Origin: JAEUKQ01 sp964414755
GTDB taxonomy: Bacteria > Pseudomonadota > Alphaproteobacteria > JAEUKQ01
Length of the DNA stretch: 20,684 bases
NCBI GenBank assembly: GCA_964414755.1
Contig: CAYPXH010000027.1
Location: forward strand, 1 to 20,684
Reading direction: 5' to 3'
This document shows positions 6,034 through 15,261 of this stretch, piece after piece. Below the pieces are notes generated by a model that saw nothing but the letters and a program-made list of their open reading frames with translations, did no database searches and was not told where the DNA came from. Both the position numbers and the translations under genes were made by a program. The stretch's first letter is position 1, and each line of letters begins with the position of its first letter.

Positions 6034-8484
6034 ATGAAATTTAGTGTACAATGGTTAAAAAATCATTTGCAAACAACAGCAACCCTGACAGCCATTACCG
6101 AACGACTTACTAATCTAGGTTTAGAAGTTGAAGAAGTCATTGAAAGACCCGACCTACAAGGTTTTGTCATTGCCGAAATTATTGAGGCAAAACCACACCC
6201 TGATGCGCAGCGTCTGCAAGTCTGCTCGGTTATGGTCAACGCTGCACACCCTGCCTTGCAAATTGTTTGTGGGGCACCTAATGCTCGTAAAGGTCTTAAA
6301 ACCGTTCTGGGATTACCTGGACTAGTTGTGCCTGGCAATGGTTTAATGCTAAAGAAAAGCCTGATCCGCGGTGTTGAATCACAAGGCATGCTGTGCTCTC
6401 CAAGCGAGCTGAAATTATCATCTGAAGCAGACGGTATTATTGAACTGCCAAGCGACGCACCAATTGGCACGCCTTTTGCGACCTATGCAGGACTTGATGA
6501 CCCAGTCATTCATATCGCGATTACCCCTAATCGCGCTGATTGCTCGTCAGTATATGGTGTCGCCCGAGACTTAGCCGCAAGTGGTCTTGGAACGCTTACC
6601 CCTATCAAGGCGCAGAACCGTCCAGGATCATTTAAAAGTCCTATACACTGGCAAATAGATTCAAGCAGCCAACAACGTTGTCCCATTGTTGCAGGAAGAT
6701 ATTTCCGTGGCCTGAAAAACAACCCAAGTCCTGCATGGTTGCAACGACGCTTACAAGCAATTGGACAACGTCCGATTTCCGCATTAGTTGATATTACCAA
6801 TTATTTAACCCACGATATAGGTCGCCCCCTACATGTATACGATGCCAAGATGCTTAAGGGTGATTTAACAATGCGCTTGGCGAAGACCCAAGAAAAACTG
6901 GCAGCGCTTGACGGTCAAATATATAACCTTTCATCTGATGATTTGATCATAGCTGATCAGCAACAAGTTCATGGTTTAGCTGGCATTATTGGTGGGCAAT
7001 TGGCCGCCTGCCAAGCCACAACTACTGAAGCGTTCTTAGAAGTTGCATATTTCCAACCAACCGGAATTGCACGCAGTGGTCGTCGTTTAAATATTTTAAG
7101 TGATGCGCGCTACCGTTTTGAACGAGGTATTGACCCAGAATCTGTCAATTGGGGTATGAATATTGCTACCCAGATGATTCTAGATATTTGTGGCGGAACA
7201 GCCAGCGAAATTGTAACGGCTGGTTCCCTACCTTTAGCTTCTAAACCTATACAATTCCAGCCAATTTTGCTAAAACAATTGGGTGGGTTAGAAGTCGAGG
7301 AAAATAAAATTCGCCAAATTCTTTTAGCACTTGGCTGTAAAGTTGAAGGATCACAGCATAATTTAGTTGTTACGCCACCCAGTTGGCGGCCTGACTTACA
7401 ATTGGCAGTTGATTTGGTCGAGGAAGTAACACGGATTGTTGGATATCATGAAATTGTGCCAACCCCACTTCCAGCTTTTCATCGCCCAAATAGACCCGGC
7501 ATTAATGTTACAGAAGATAAAGACAAAAATAAAAAAACAGCTCGGGCACCCGGGTTAGCAGACATGCTATCTTACAATCGCCAAGAACAGTTAAAACGTT
7601 TAATGGTAAGCCGCGGTTTCCAGGAAGCTTTAACCTATAGCTTTATTGCACCAAAAGCAGCCAGCTATTTTGGTATAACACCTCATTCTTTGGTACTTAC
7701 GAACCCAATAAATGCTGATCTTTCGGTAATGCGTCCCAATTTATTACCTAATTTATTAGATGCTGTTCTTCGTAACCAGAATCGTGGAATTAAAGACTGG
7801 GCTGTTTTTGAATTTGGTCCTATTTTTAAGGGAAATAAACCCGACGACCAACAGCTTGTTTTGGCTGCGCTGCATTGTGGTTACGCCGAAAACCGTCATT
7901 GGTTACAAAAGCCAAGAATGGTGGATGTTTTTGACATAAAGGGCCATCTATTCAGTTTATTGCAGGCCAGTGGGGTATCGCTTGAAGGCATTACCACAGA
8001 AGCTCCGGCTGCTAGTTGGTATCATCCTGGTCGTTCGGGTCGTATTAGCAGTGGTAAAACTACCTTGGCCGAGTTTGGAGAAATCCACCCGAACATATTA
8101 CAGGCCTATGACATGATTGGCCCAATAATTGCCTTTGAAATGTACTATAACGCTTTGCCAGAAGCAAGATTACCTCAAAAATCGGTGTTGTCGCTGTCAC
8201 CGTTTCAGCCAGTTGAGCGTGATTTTGCCTTTGTCGTTCACGCAGACATAGCAGCTGAAAAATTGCTGCGGGCAATTCGAATGGTTGATAAACAATTAAT
8301 ACGTAAGGTAGAATTATTTGATGTATATAGCGGCAAAGGCTTGCCTGATGGTACGAAATCATTGGCTATCGGAGTTGTTCTGCAAGCCCATGACCATACG
8401 CTGACTGATACCGAAATAAACGAGGTAAGTACCAAGATAATTGCCATTGCCAATAAATCGACAGGTGCCGTGCTACGACAATAA
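6034..8484 (+). CDS. pheT: Phenylalanine--tRNA ligase, beta subunit
   Basis: Non-catalytic, editing subunit of PheRS. Domains appear in the normal order. The EMAP/OB tRNA-binding domain (~40-150) contains QGMLCSPSEL. The B3/B4 editing region (~210-400) includes GRPLHVYDAKML and ARSGRRLNILSDARYRFERGIDPE. B5 (~405-480) ends in VVTPPSWRPDLQLAVDLVEE. A synthetase-like core (~510-690) and the FDX-ACB anticodon-binding domain (~725-816, PVERDFAFVV) follow. The ATG directly follows the pheS TAA with GGGG just upstream, indicating translational coupling. At 816 residues it is slightly long, partly from a Lys/Asp-rich linker at ~490-504 between B5 and the core. An inverted repeat spans its stop codon (8464-8498). 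Confidence 0.97.
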   Translation: MKFSVQWLKNHLQTTATLTAITERLTNLGLEVEEVIERPDLQGFVIAEIIEAKPHPDAQRLQVCSVMVNAAHPALQIVCGAPNARKGLKTVLGLPGLVVPGNGLMLKKSLIRGVESQGMLCSPSELKLSSEADGIIELPSDAPIGTPFATYAGLDDPVIHIAITPNRADCSSVYGVARDLAASGLGTLTPIKAQNRPGSFKSPIHWQIDSSSQQRCPIVAGRYFRGLKNNPSPAWLQRRLQAIGQRPISALVDITNYLTHDIGRPLHVYDAKMLKGDLTMRLAKTQEKLAALDGQIYNLSSDDLIIADQQQVHGLAGIIGGQLAACQATTTEAFLEVAYFQPTGIARSGRRLNILSDARYRFERGIDPESVNWGMNIATQMILDICGGTASEIVTAGSLPLASKPIQFQPILLKQLGGLEVEENKIRQILLALGCKVEGSQHNLVVTPPSWRPDLQLAVDLVEEVTRIVGYHEIVPTPLPAFHRPNRPGINVTEDKDKNKKTARAPGLADMLSYNRQEQLKRLMVSRGFQEALTYSFIAPKAASYFGITPHSLVLTNPINADLSVMRPNLLPNLLDAVLRNQNRGIKDWAVFEFGPIFKGNKPDDQQLVLAALHCGYAENRHWLQKPRMVDVFDIKGHLFSLLQASGVSLEGITTEAPAASWYHPGRSGRISSGKTTLAEFGEIHPNILQAYDMIGPIIAFEMYYNALPEARLPQKSVLSLSPFQPVERDFAFVVHADIAAEKLLRAIRMVDKQLIRKVELFDVYSGKGLPDGTKSLAIGVVLQAHDHTLTDTEINEVSTKIIAIANKSTGAVLRQ

Positions 8485-8498
8485 ACAAGTACGGCACC
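8464..8498 (+). repeat. Inverted repeat spanning the pheT stop codon
   Basis: GGTGCCGTGC (8464-8473) pairs with GTACGGCACC (8489-8498), 10 bp with one G-U, around a 15-nt loop that contains the TAA. No T-tract follows directly, so it is at best a weak terminator or 3'-end stabiliser. The remaining ~200 bp before the next gene hold no gene that I can recognise. Confidence 0.5.
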
Positions 8499-8704
8499 AT
8501 ATGTTAGTTAGGGTGATTTTTGCTTTATTTTGTTTTCAGCTATTTTGCATAAATATGCACTTATTGATTGCAGGTTCTTTGTCTTTACATACTATTGACT
8601 TAGTAAACGATAACCTTGCTTAACAGATTCGTTTGGTATAAAAGCATGATGGTTGGTTTAGGTTTAGATAATATACACCCAAATAGAAAATAGAAAAAAT
8701 CTGA

Positions 8705-9766
8705 ATGGTCGCTTACCCTATTCGTACCCTTAATGTTTTTTTATGGATGGCAATTATTGGCTTTTTCCTAGTCCTAATGGTACAGGGCGAGCAAATTCTT
8801 GTTCCTTTATTATTTGCTATTCTGATCTGGCATCTTATTAATGCATTAGCCAGTTTTTATCAGCGTCTAAGTCCATCAAAACACCCTATTCCTAGTTGGT
8901 TGGGCCTTTGTCTAGCAACACTTACCATTTTGTTGTGCTTTTGGGTAGTTTGGCAGATAATTATTGAAAATATGGCGGCAGTTATCAGCACACTACCCCA
9001 CTATGAGGCAAACTTCGAACGTAGTTTAGCCCGCATATCGACTTTTCTTGACCTTAAAAACACCCCAACACTTGACCAAATTATTGGAGAAATTGACTTT
9101 CTAAGTATTCTGTCACGTCTTGCTCAAAATTTTGCCGGCTGGACCGGTACAGCCGTTGTTATTTTTCTTTATTTACTTTTTTTACTGCTAGAACAACGTT
9201 TTTTTGACCGCAAACTTCGTGTCATTTTTTCAGATGCTACACACGAAAAACGTATCCGCGATGTTTTAGCCAGAATCAGGGTTGAAACACAACGCTATCT
9301 ATGGGTTAAAACTGTTATAAGCTTGGTCGTAGGCCTGGCTAGTTATCTGTTGCTAAGACTTGTGCATGTCGACTATGCTGAATTCTGGGCTTTCTTGGTT
9401 TTCTTTTTAAAATATATTCCTGTACTTGGCGCTTTTATCGCAACGTTATTGCCTGCATCTTTAGCTCTTATACAATTTGAGACGTTATACCCCTTCTTTT
9501 TGGTACTGGGAGGGTTAGGGATTTTGCAGTTTATTATTGGTAACTTCGTTGAGCCACGCATGCTTGGCAATTCTTTAAATTTAAGTCCTTTTGCTGTGAT
9601 GGTTTCATTAATGACATGGTGGTATATTTGGGGAGTAGCGGGCATGTTTTTGTGTGTACCAATCTTGGTTACATTGGTCATTCTATTTGCCCATTTCCCA
9701 AAAACAAAACCCCTAGCAATTTTACTAACAAGTCGCGGTCAGATTGACAGTTTTCTCAAGCAGTAG
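8705..9766 (+). CDS. AI-2E family transporter (PerM-like membrane protein)
   Basis: Integral inner-membrane protein of 353 residues, typical of the PF01594 family. Two or three N-terminal membrane segments (~8-50 and ~65-90) precede a soluble amphipathic segment (~95-145). A hydrophobic block follows from ~150, then the conserved region FLKYIPVLGAFIATLLPASL (~233-252) and NFVEPRMLGNSLNLSPFAVM (~280-299). The family includes AI-2 exporters and Na+/H+ antiporter-like proteins, so the substrate here is unknown. The ATG at 8705 lacks a strong Shine-Dalgarno. A TATAAA at 8637-8642 with TTGCTT 15 nt upstream is a weak candidate promoter. The last 11 bp overlap the end of the convergent prmC. Confidence 0.9.
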   Translation: MVAYPIRTLNVFLWMAIIGFFLVLMVQGEQILVPLLFAILIWHLINALASFYQRLSPSKHPIPSWLGLCLATLTILLCFWVVWQIIIENMAAVISTLPHYEANFERSLARISTFLDLKNTPTLDQIIGEIDFLSILSRLAQNFAGWTGTAVVIFLYLLFLLLEQRFFDRKLRVIFSDATHEKRIRDVLARIRVETQRYLWVKTVISLVVGLASYLLLRLVHVDYAEFWAFLVFFLKYIPVLGAFIATLLPASLALIQFETLYPFFLVLGGLGILQFIIGNFVEPRMLGNSLNLSPFAVMVSLMTWWYIWGVAGMFLCVPILVTLVILFAHFPKTKPLAILLTSRGQIDSFLKQ

Positions 9767-10610
9767 TTTTTTTCCACACTAAACAGCGGATTATTCCCCG
9801 AAAATCTTTGTGCTGTTTCACTAATTCAAATTTGCTGTGGGTTGCAATCGCATTAACTGCATCTTCCTGCCCTTGTCCGATTTCTGCAAATAAACGACCT
9901 TGATCGGTTAATATTTGATACGCCCGTGGTAACAATTTGCGGTAGCATTCCAGACCATCAGTCCCACCAAATAGGGCAAGATGTGGTTCATATATTTTAA
10001 TTTCTGGTGCAAGATTATGAATATCAGTAATTTTTATGTAAGGGGGATTGGTAATAACAATATCAAACTGTTTATTAACTGAATTTGCCCAATCATCTTG
10101 TATAAATTGCACACGATTAGATAATTGCAGTTGGTTAGCATTATACTGCGCTACTCTAATGGCTTCTAAAGATTGATCCACACCAATACCACTGGAATTT
10201 GGCAGTTCGTGCAACAAAGCCAGTAGCAAGCATCCGCTACCAGTTCCAAGATCGAGAATTTTTATTGTTTTTGTTAATTCTTTTGCAAAATTCAGTGTAG
10301 CTTCAACCAAAACCTCACTGTCAGGTCTTGGTATCAATGTATTACGATCAACTACAAAGTTAAGACCCCAGAATTCTTTAATACCGGTGATATAGGCAAG
10401 TGGCTCACGATTACAACGCCTTACCACCATTTGATCTAACGCTTGGATTTGATGGGATTCTAGAACATAGTTGGAATTAGCAACCAAATAAGATGTTGAA
10501 ACATTAAGTATATAGGCCAGCATGATACGGGCTTCCATCATGGGTTTTTCAATACTGGACTGTAATAATTGCGCTGAAATCTTAAAAAGAATTTGTTGGA
10601 CAGTGGTCAT
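9756..10610 (-). CDS. prmC: Peptide chain release factor N5-glutamine methyltransferase
   Basis: SAM-dependent enzyme that methylates the glutamine of the GGQ motif in RF1/RF2, improving peptide release. The 284 residues comprise an N-terminal helical substrate-recognition domain (~1-75), then REPLAYITGIKEFWG (~68-82). The Rossmann-fold domain has the SAM-binding loop DLGTGSGC (120-127) and the catalytic NPPY (188-191). The ATG at 10610 lies 3 nt after the prfA stop, so the enzyme is cotranscribed with its substrate, the normal bacterial arrangement. It converges with, and overlaps by 11 bp, the AI-2E family gene, and no terminator is visible between them. Confidence 0.96.
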   Translation of the reverse strand: MTTVQQILFKISAQLLQSSIEKPMMEARIMLAYILNVSTSYLVANSNYVLESHQIQALDQMVVRRCNREPLAYITGIKEFWGLNFVVDRNTLIPRPDSEVLVEATLNFAKELTKTIKILDLGTGSGCLLLALLHELPNSSGIGVDQSLEAIRVAQYNANQLQLSNRVQFIQDDWANSVNKQFDIVITNPPYIKITDIHNLAPEIKIYEPHLALFGGTDGLECYRKLLPRAYQILTDQGRLFAEIGQGQEDAVNAIATHSKFELVKQHKDFRGIIRCLVWKKTTA

Positions 10611-10613
10611 TAA

Positions 10614-11681
10614 TCATTCTTGCAATTGTGCTAACCGTGCTGCTTGATCATCGGCAACCAGGGCATCAATAATCTTATCAAGACTTTCACCATTAATAAC
10701 TTTATCAATTTCATATACAGTTAAACCTATACGATGGTCAGTAACCCTGCCTTGCGGGAAATTATAGGTTCTTATGCGTTCAGACCGATCACCACTACCA
10801 ACCTGATTACGTCGGTTAGCTGAACGTTCAGCCTCACGCGCAGCACGCTCTATTTCATAAAGACGTGAACGCAAAACTTTCAAAGCCTTTGCCTTGTTTT
10901 TCAACTGTGATTTTTCGTCTTGCTGTTGAACAACTAATCCACTGGGTATATGGGTAATACGTACGGCACTATCCGTTGTATTTACTGACTGACCACCAGG
11001 CCCGCTTGCCCGAAACACCTCAATTTTAAGATCTTTGTCTTCAATTTTTATATCAACTTCTTCAGCTTCAGGCAATACCGCAACAGTCGCGGCCGAGGTG
11101 TGGACACGGCCTGATCCCTCGGTCATTGGCACGCGTTGTACGCGGTGTACCCCGGATTCAAATTTCATCCGGGCAAAAACACCTCGTCCCTGAATTAGGG
11201 CTGTAGCCTCTTTATAACCACCAATTCCCGTATCACTGACCGATAAAATTTCAGTTTTCCAACGGCGCGTATCCGCATAACGCATATACATACGAAACAA
11301 ATCAGCCGCAAATAAAGCTGCCTCTTCACCACCCGTGCCGGCGCGTACTTCAAGAATGGCGTTTTTCTCATCAGCCTCATCTTTTGGTAACAAAAGCAGC
11401 TTAATCTGCTGTTCCATTTGTGGCAACAGCTCACGCAGACGATTACTGTCTTCCTGCGCCATTGTTTTCATTTCAGGGTCTTGCAATAAGGTTTGTAAAT
11501 CTGCTAGCTCTTGCCTTGCTTTTTGGTAGCGATCAATAATTTCAACTAAAGGCGTTAAATCGGCATATTCCTTCGACAATTTAGCAAAGGTCTGACTATC
11601 CGGAGTTGGCGGCGTTACAAGGATAGCGGCTATTTCCTGGTGGCGTTTTACAATTTGATGTAACTTATGTTCAATACTCAC
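10614..11681 (-). CDS. prfA: Peptide chain release factor 1
   Basis: Class I release factor recognising UAA and UAG in the ribosomal A site. The 355 residues have normal length. The tripeptide stop-codon motif P-x-T is PMT (185-187) in VQRVPMTEGSGRVHTSAATV. The catalytic GGQ (229-231) lies in ASGPGGQSVNTTDSAVRITH; the PxT form distinguishes RF1 from RF2 (SPF). Q231 is the expected PrmC target. The start is GTG at 11681, the only good candidate, with a poor Shine-Dalgarno, suggesting modest initiation. About 100 bp of AT-rich DNA separates it from ptsP upstream, including two copies of GATTTTTTAT 19 bp apart (11744 and 11763). A promoter there is possible but I cannot define one. Confidence 0.97.
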   Translation of the reverse strand: MSIEHKLHQIVKRHQEIAAILVTPPTPDSQTFAKLSKEYADLTPLVEIIDRYQKARQELADLQTLLQDPEMKTMAQEDSNRLRELLPQMEQQIKLLLLPKDEADEKNAILEVRAGTGGEEAALFAADLFRMYMRYADTRRWKTEILSVSDTGIGGYKEATALIQGRGVFARMKFESGVHRVQRVPMTEGSGRVHTSAATVAVLPEAEEVDIKIEDKDLKIEVFRASGPGGQSVNTTDSAVRITHIPSGLVVQQQDEKSQLKNKAKALKVLRSRLYEIERAAREAERSANRRNQVGSGDRSERIRTYNFPQGRVTDHRIGLTVYEIDKVINGESLDKIIDALVADDQAARLAQLQE

Positions 11682-11784
11682 AACCCAAACTCTTCTAATT
11701 AATTATTACCGTAAAAAATTGAATTTTTATCTAATGTTTTCAAGATTTTTTATAAGATAATCGATTTTTTATCAATTGCTATCT

Positions 11785-14073
11785 TTAAGATATTTCAGGT
11801 AAAATCTGATGATCATGTATATAATCGCGCAAGAAAGGGCGTAAGCTGGTGTGATTTTGCTGTAAAAGCCTTTCAACAAGTTCTTGTACAGAACGCAAAG
11901 ATATTTGTTCTATAAGACGCCTGACTACCAAAATTGCTGAAGGTGTCATCGATAAATGACGAAAACCTATTGCCAATAAGGTAAGTGCATCAACAGGATT
12001 AGCCGCCATCTCACCACACAAACTAAGTTTAATATTTGCCTGGTTACAAGCTGCAATAATCGGTTTTAAAAAGTTTATAAATCCTGGTGATAAAATATCA
12101 TAACGATCAGCAATCAGTGGGTTTGACCTATCCGAAGCACTTAGAAATTGCCATAAATCATTACTGCCTACCGATAAAAAATTCAAATCTGGTAACAAAT
12201 GCTGTAACTGAAAAGCTAACATGGGCGCTTCTAACATAACACCAATTTGGATATTTTTTGGACCGGGTCTTGCATAGCGTTGCCGATAAAGGTTTAACTC
12301 CTGAAGCAAAAGTTCTTTAGCCTCGAGGTATTCGCGTACCAATCCAACCATGGGAAACATAACATATAAATCATACCCATCTGCAGCAGTAATTAAAGCT
12401 TTTAGTTGTGATCGCAACAAAACAGGTCTGTCAAGAGTCATACGAATCGCACGCCATCCCATTGCCGGGTTAGCCTCGGGCTGCTTTTGCCAGTAAGGTA
12501 ACAATTTGTCTCCACCCACATCAAGCGTTCGGAAAACAACTGGTTTACCTTTTGCTTCCCCTAAGACTTGACGGTAAATATTGATCTGCTGGCTTACAGT
12601 GGGAAGGGCATCCTGAGTCATAAAAGTGAACTCGGTACGAAACAAACCAATACCCGAAGCGCCACTAGAATGTAGTGCCGGCATATCCAGCAATAGACCA
12701 GCATTCATTGATAATTCAACAGGTATGCCGTCTTTACTAGTTAATGGACGTGCTGCCTGCACGCTGGGCGTTATTATAGAGTTACCGTAATGTCGATGCT
12801 TAAGCGATACAAGTACGCTTTGTAAAAGCCTATCGTTCGGTCTTAGCAGAACCAAATGATGGTCAGCATCAAGAATTACTGTATCACCCCCCTTGAAATT
12901 TTGAGCGGCAGCAGATATTACCAACAAGGGTATTTGCAAAGCACGCGCTATGACAACCACGTGGGAATTGGGGTTTGCTTGCTCTAAGATAATGCCTTTA
13001 ATTTGTCGGTAATTACTCTCGAGTAGTTCAACAGCACTTAATGTATGCGCTACCAAAATACTACTATCACCAATACTCTCTGGCACTGTCTCTGCCTGTG
13101 TTGGCTGCAGCAACTCCATTAACCTTGCTGCAACATGGTCGATATCAAGGATTATATCTTGTATATGCTGTGGATCCGGCTGAATACGTAGCTTAATATC
13201 GTCACAAACTTTAACGATTGACTCTTCAGCCGACAACCCGGATTGAATTGCCTGAACTATTCTTTTTAACCAAGCCTGATCATTTATGATTGATCGATAT
13301 ACTTCTAAGACATCTTGGTGTTCACCTATCCGATTAAGACCATCCACAACAAAAAAATTTTCAATTGAGTTGCGCAAAACACCGACTGCTTGCCAAAGAC
13401 GTTCTGTTTCAACCAAGGTGTTTTGTTCAGTCTTATAAGTTTTGACATTCTGTTTTCGCTGAAAATAAATCTGACCAATAGCAAGCCCTGGACTTAACCC
13501 TATTCCAACAAGTTTTCCAGGCGAAGCAACTGTTTCACCGTCCAGATTATGACCAGCGTCAATCCCGGGTTCAGAAAGGCCAATTACTATAAGCCCAGCT
13601 AATTGTATAAGCAACGTATCATCATCTGTATAAACACGTTGTTGATCACACAGCAAAACGATCACAGCTTCGGTAATCGTGTTGCAGATAATAGGAACCG
13701 CCAAAACCGTTTTATATTCACCCCAACTCCATTCAACCGACGAAGTTCTATGTTGTATTTGCGGCATTTGAGTTGTTACAGCAACACCCAGAATATCAGA
13801 CTCTTGAAAAAAATATTGTTGCTTGAAAGGTGATGAATCGTTGCCTGCATACCCACCAACCAGCTTAGTTACACCGCCAGGTCTTGGAATATAAAGGTAG
13901 CATGATGATACTGATAAGGTAGTAACAATTAATTTAAGTGCTTCGGTCAATCGTTCAGAAGCCTTCTGTTGACAAGCAGTTAATTGATACAACCGCGCCA
14001 AAAATTGTTTTAATGAAGTGGGAATAGCAAAATCGTTGCCAAGCCCCTTAGAGACTGGATCGTTAACATCCAT
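11785..14073 (-). CDS. ptsP: Phosphoenolpyruvate--protein phosphotransferase PtsP (enzyme I of PTS-Ntr)
   Basis: Cytoplasmic kinase that autophosphorylates from PEP and passes phosphate to NPr and EIIA-Ntr, a regulatory chain linked to nitrogen, carbon and envelope control. The 762 residues start with a GAF domain (~35-165), which separates PtsP from sugar-PTS EI. The PEP-utilising N domain follows (~190-315). The mobile phosphohistidine domain has H371 in PNSHVVVIARAL. The PEP-binding barrel (~440-735) contains GIGLFRTEF (474-482), SVGSNDL (634-640) and the catalytic cysteine C686 in LCGEMAANP. All key residues are present, so it should be active. Its ATG is one base after the stop of the nitronate monooxygenase-like gene, implying cotranscription and probable coupling. 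NPr and EIIA-Ntr genes are not in the window. Confidence 0.95.
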   Translation of the reverse strand: MDVNDPVSKGLGNDFAIPTSLKQFLARLYQLTACQQKASERLTEALKLIVTTLSVSSCYLYIPRPGGVTKLVGGYAGNDSSPFKQQYFFQESDILGVAVTTQMPQIQHRTSSVEWSWGEYKTVLAVPIICNTITEAVIVLLCDQQRVYTDDDTLLIQLAGLIVIGLSEPGIDAGHNLDGETVASPGKLVGIGLSPGLAIGQIYFQRKQNVKTYKTEQNTLVETERLWQAVGVLRNSIENFFVVDGLNRIGEHQDVLEVYRSIINDQAWLKRIVQAIQSGLSAEESIVKVCDDIKLRIQPDPQHIQDIILDIDHVAARLMELLQPTQAETVPESIGDSSILVAHTLSAVELLESNYRQIKGIILEQANPNSHVVVIARALQIPLLVISAAAQNFKGGDTVILDADHHLVLLRPNDRLLQSVLVSLKHRHYGNSIITPSVQAARPLTSKDGIPVELSMNAGLLLDMPALHSSGASGIGLFRTEFTFMTQDALPTVSQQINIYRQVLGEAKGKPVVFRTLDVGGDKLLPYWQKQPEANPAMGWRAIRMTLDRPVLLRSQLKALITAADGYDLYVMFPMVGLVREYLEAKELLLQELNLYRQRYARPGPKNIQIGVMLEAPMLAFQLQHLLPDLNFLSVGSNDLWQFLSASDRSNPLIADRYDILSPGFINFLKPIIAACNQANIKLSLCGEMAANPVDALTLLAIGFRHLSMTPSAILVVRRLIEQISLRSVQELVERLLQQNHTSLRPFLRDYIHDHQILPEIS

Positions 14074-14074
14074 C

Positions 14075-15121
14075 TTATAAAATTGTTTGCATCATTTGAA
14101 AACGGTTAGCTATCATGCTTGTTGCCTGGGTTACCAGCTCATGTAAAATTTGTTGTACGGGCTTTTCGTCGTCAACCATCCCAACGCTTTGACCCGCCAT
14201 TAACGAACCACTTTCAACATCCCCATCGACCACGGCGCGACGCAGGGCACCAGCCCAGAAATGTTCGATTGCCAACTGCGCTTGCTTTTGATCAAGCTCG
14301 CCTTTTTCAAAACGCATTACTGTTTCCCGCTGAAACTGGATAAATTTTTGCGTTGACTGATTGGCCAATGCTCGCACGGGAATGATTGGAAAACGTTGAT
14401 CAATTTGAACTGATGGCAATGCTTCGCGAGCCTGTGCTTGCCTAAAAGCTTGCTTCATACGGGGATGCGCAACAGATTCGTTGGCACAGACAAACTTTGT
14501 TCCTAGCTGAACACCAGCTGCACCCATTTCCAAATAAGCAACGATCATTTCCCCACGACCAATTCCACCCGCAACAAAAATGGGTACATCGCGAATTACA
14601 GGTAATATCTCCTGCGCCAGAACAGCTGTTGCAACAGGGCCAATATGCCCACCTGCCTCGGCCCCCTCAATAACTAATGCGTCAACCCCACTGCGAATAA
14701 GTTTACGGGCTAATCCAAGTGTCGGTGCAAAACAAATAAGCTTAATATTATGGTGTTTAATTTTTTGAATAGCCCATGATGGTGGTAAGCCACCCGCCAA
14801 AACAACATGGCTTGCGGCATGATCGATACACACTTGCACCATTTCTTCGAGCCGCGGGTGCAGTGTAATAAGGTTAATGCCAAATGAATTTTTAGTCATT
14901 TGACGTGTTGCTTTTATTTCATTACTGAGCATTTCAGGTGGCATCGAACCAGAGGCCAGAACCCCAAATCCACCAGCATTTGAAATTGCAGCAACAAGCT
15001 TGTGTTCTGAAACCCAAGTCATGGCACCACCCATAATCGCATAACGGCATTCCAAAAAGGTGCATCCGCGTTGCCATAAATGACCTAACCAGGCTTCAGA
15101 CCTATTTATATTCTGCGGCAC
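14075..15121 (-). CDS. Nitronate monooxygenase family flavoprotein
   Basis: FMN-dependent TIM-barrel enzyme of the nitronate monooxygenase/2-nitropropane dioxygenase family, which oxidises alkyl nitronates; related enzymes have other substrates. Visible features are YAIMGGAMTWVSEHKLVAAISNAGGFGVLASGS near the N-terminus, VIEGAEAGGHIGP in the middle and IFVAGGIGRGEMIVAYLEMGAAGVQLGTKFV in the phosphate/FMN-binding part. I chose the GTG at 15121 because GGAAGGG (15136-15130) lies 8 nt upstream, giving 348 residues. The frame can extend to a TTG at 15187, adding 22 residues unlike the family. It ends 1 nt before ptsP and diverges from ubiG. Substrate and physiological role are unknown. Confidence 0.85.
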   Translation of the reverse strand: MPQNINRSEAWLGHLWQRGCTFLECRYAIMGGAMTWVSEHKLVAAISNAGGFGVLASGSMPPEMLSNEIKATRQMTKNSFGINLITLHPRLEEMVQVCIDHAASHVVLAGGLPPSWAIQKIKHHNIKLICFAPTLGLARKLIRSGVDALVIEGAEAGGHIGPVATAVLAQEILPVIRDVPIFVAGGIGRGEMIVAYLEMGAAGVQLGTKFVCANESVAHPRMKQAFRQAQAREALPSVQIDQRFPIIPVRALANQSTQKFIQFQRETVMRFEKGELDQKQAQLAIEHFWAGALRRAVVDGDVESGSLMAGQSVGMVDDEKPVQQILHELVTQATSMIANRFQMMQTIL

Positions 15122-15180
15122 AGTATATTCCCTTCCAATCTTGTTATTGTACAACTTATGGGTGATACGCCTAATATATT

Positions 15181-15208
15181 TTGACAAGAGTTTTATTAGA
15201 GTTAGGAT
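15181..15208 (+). promoter_or_regulatory. Candidate promoter of ubiG
   Basis: A perfect TTGACA (15181-15186) and TAGGAT (15203-15208, four of six consensus bases) are 16 nt apart, about 53 nt before the ubiG ATG, in the divergent intergenic region. Consensus matching only. Confidence 0.5.
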
Positions 15209-15261
15209 GATTTTCCAACTATTTTTTTAAGATTAATTGTTTTCTTGCGTGTTTTTGTGAT

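Noticed and set aside
8441..8623. Small plus-strand ORF after pheT
   Set aside because: It begins inside pheT in another frame, crosses a hairpin, and has no Shine-Dalgarno or family resemblance.
15122..15187. N-terminal extension of the nitronate monooxygenase from a TTG codon
   Set aside because: The extra 22 residues do not resemble the family, and the GTG at 15121 has a well-placed GGAAGGG.
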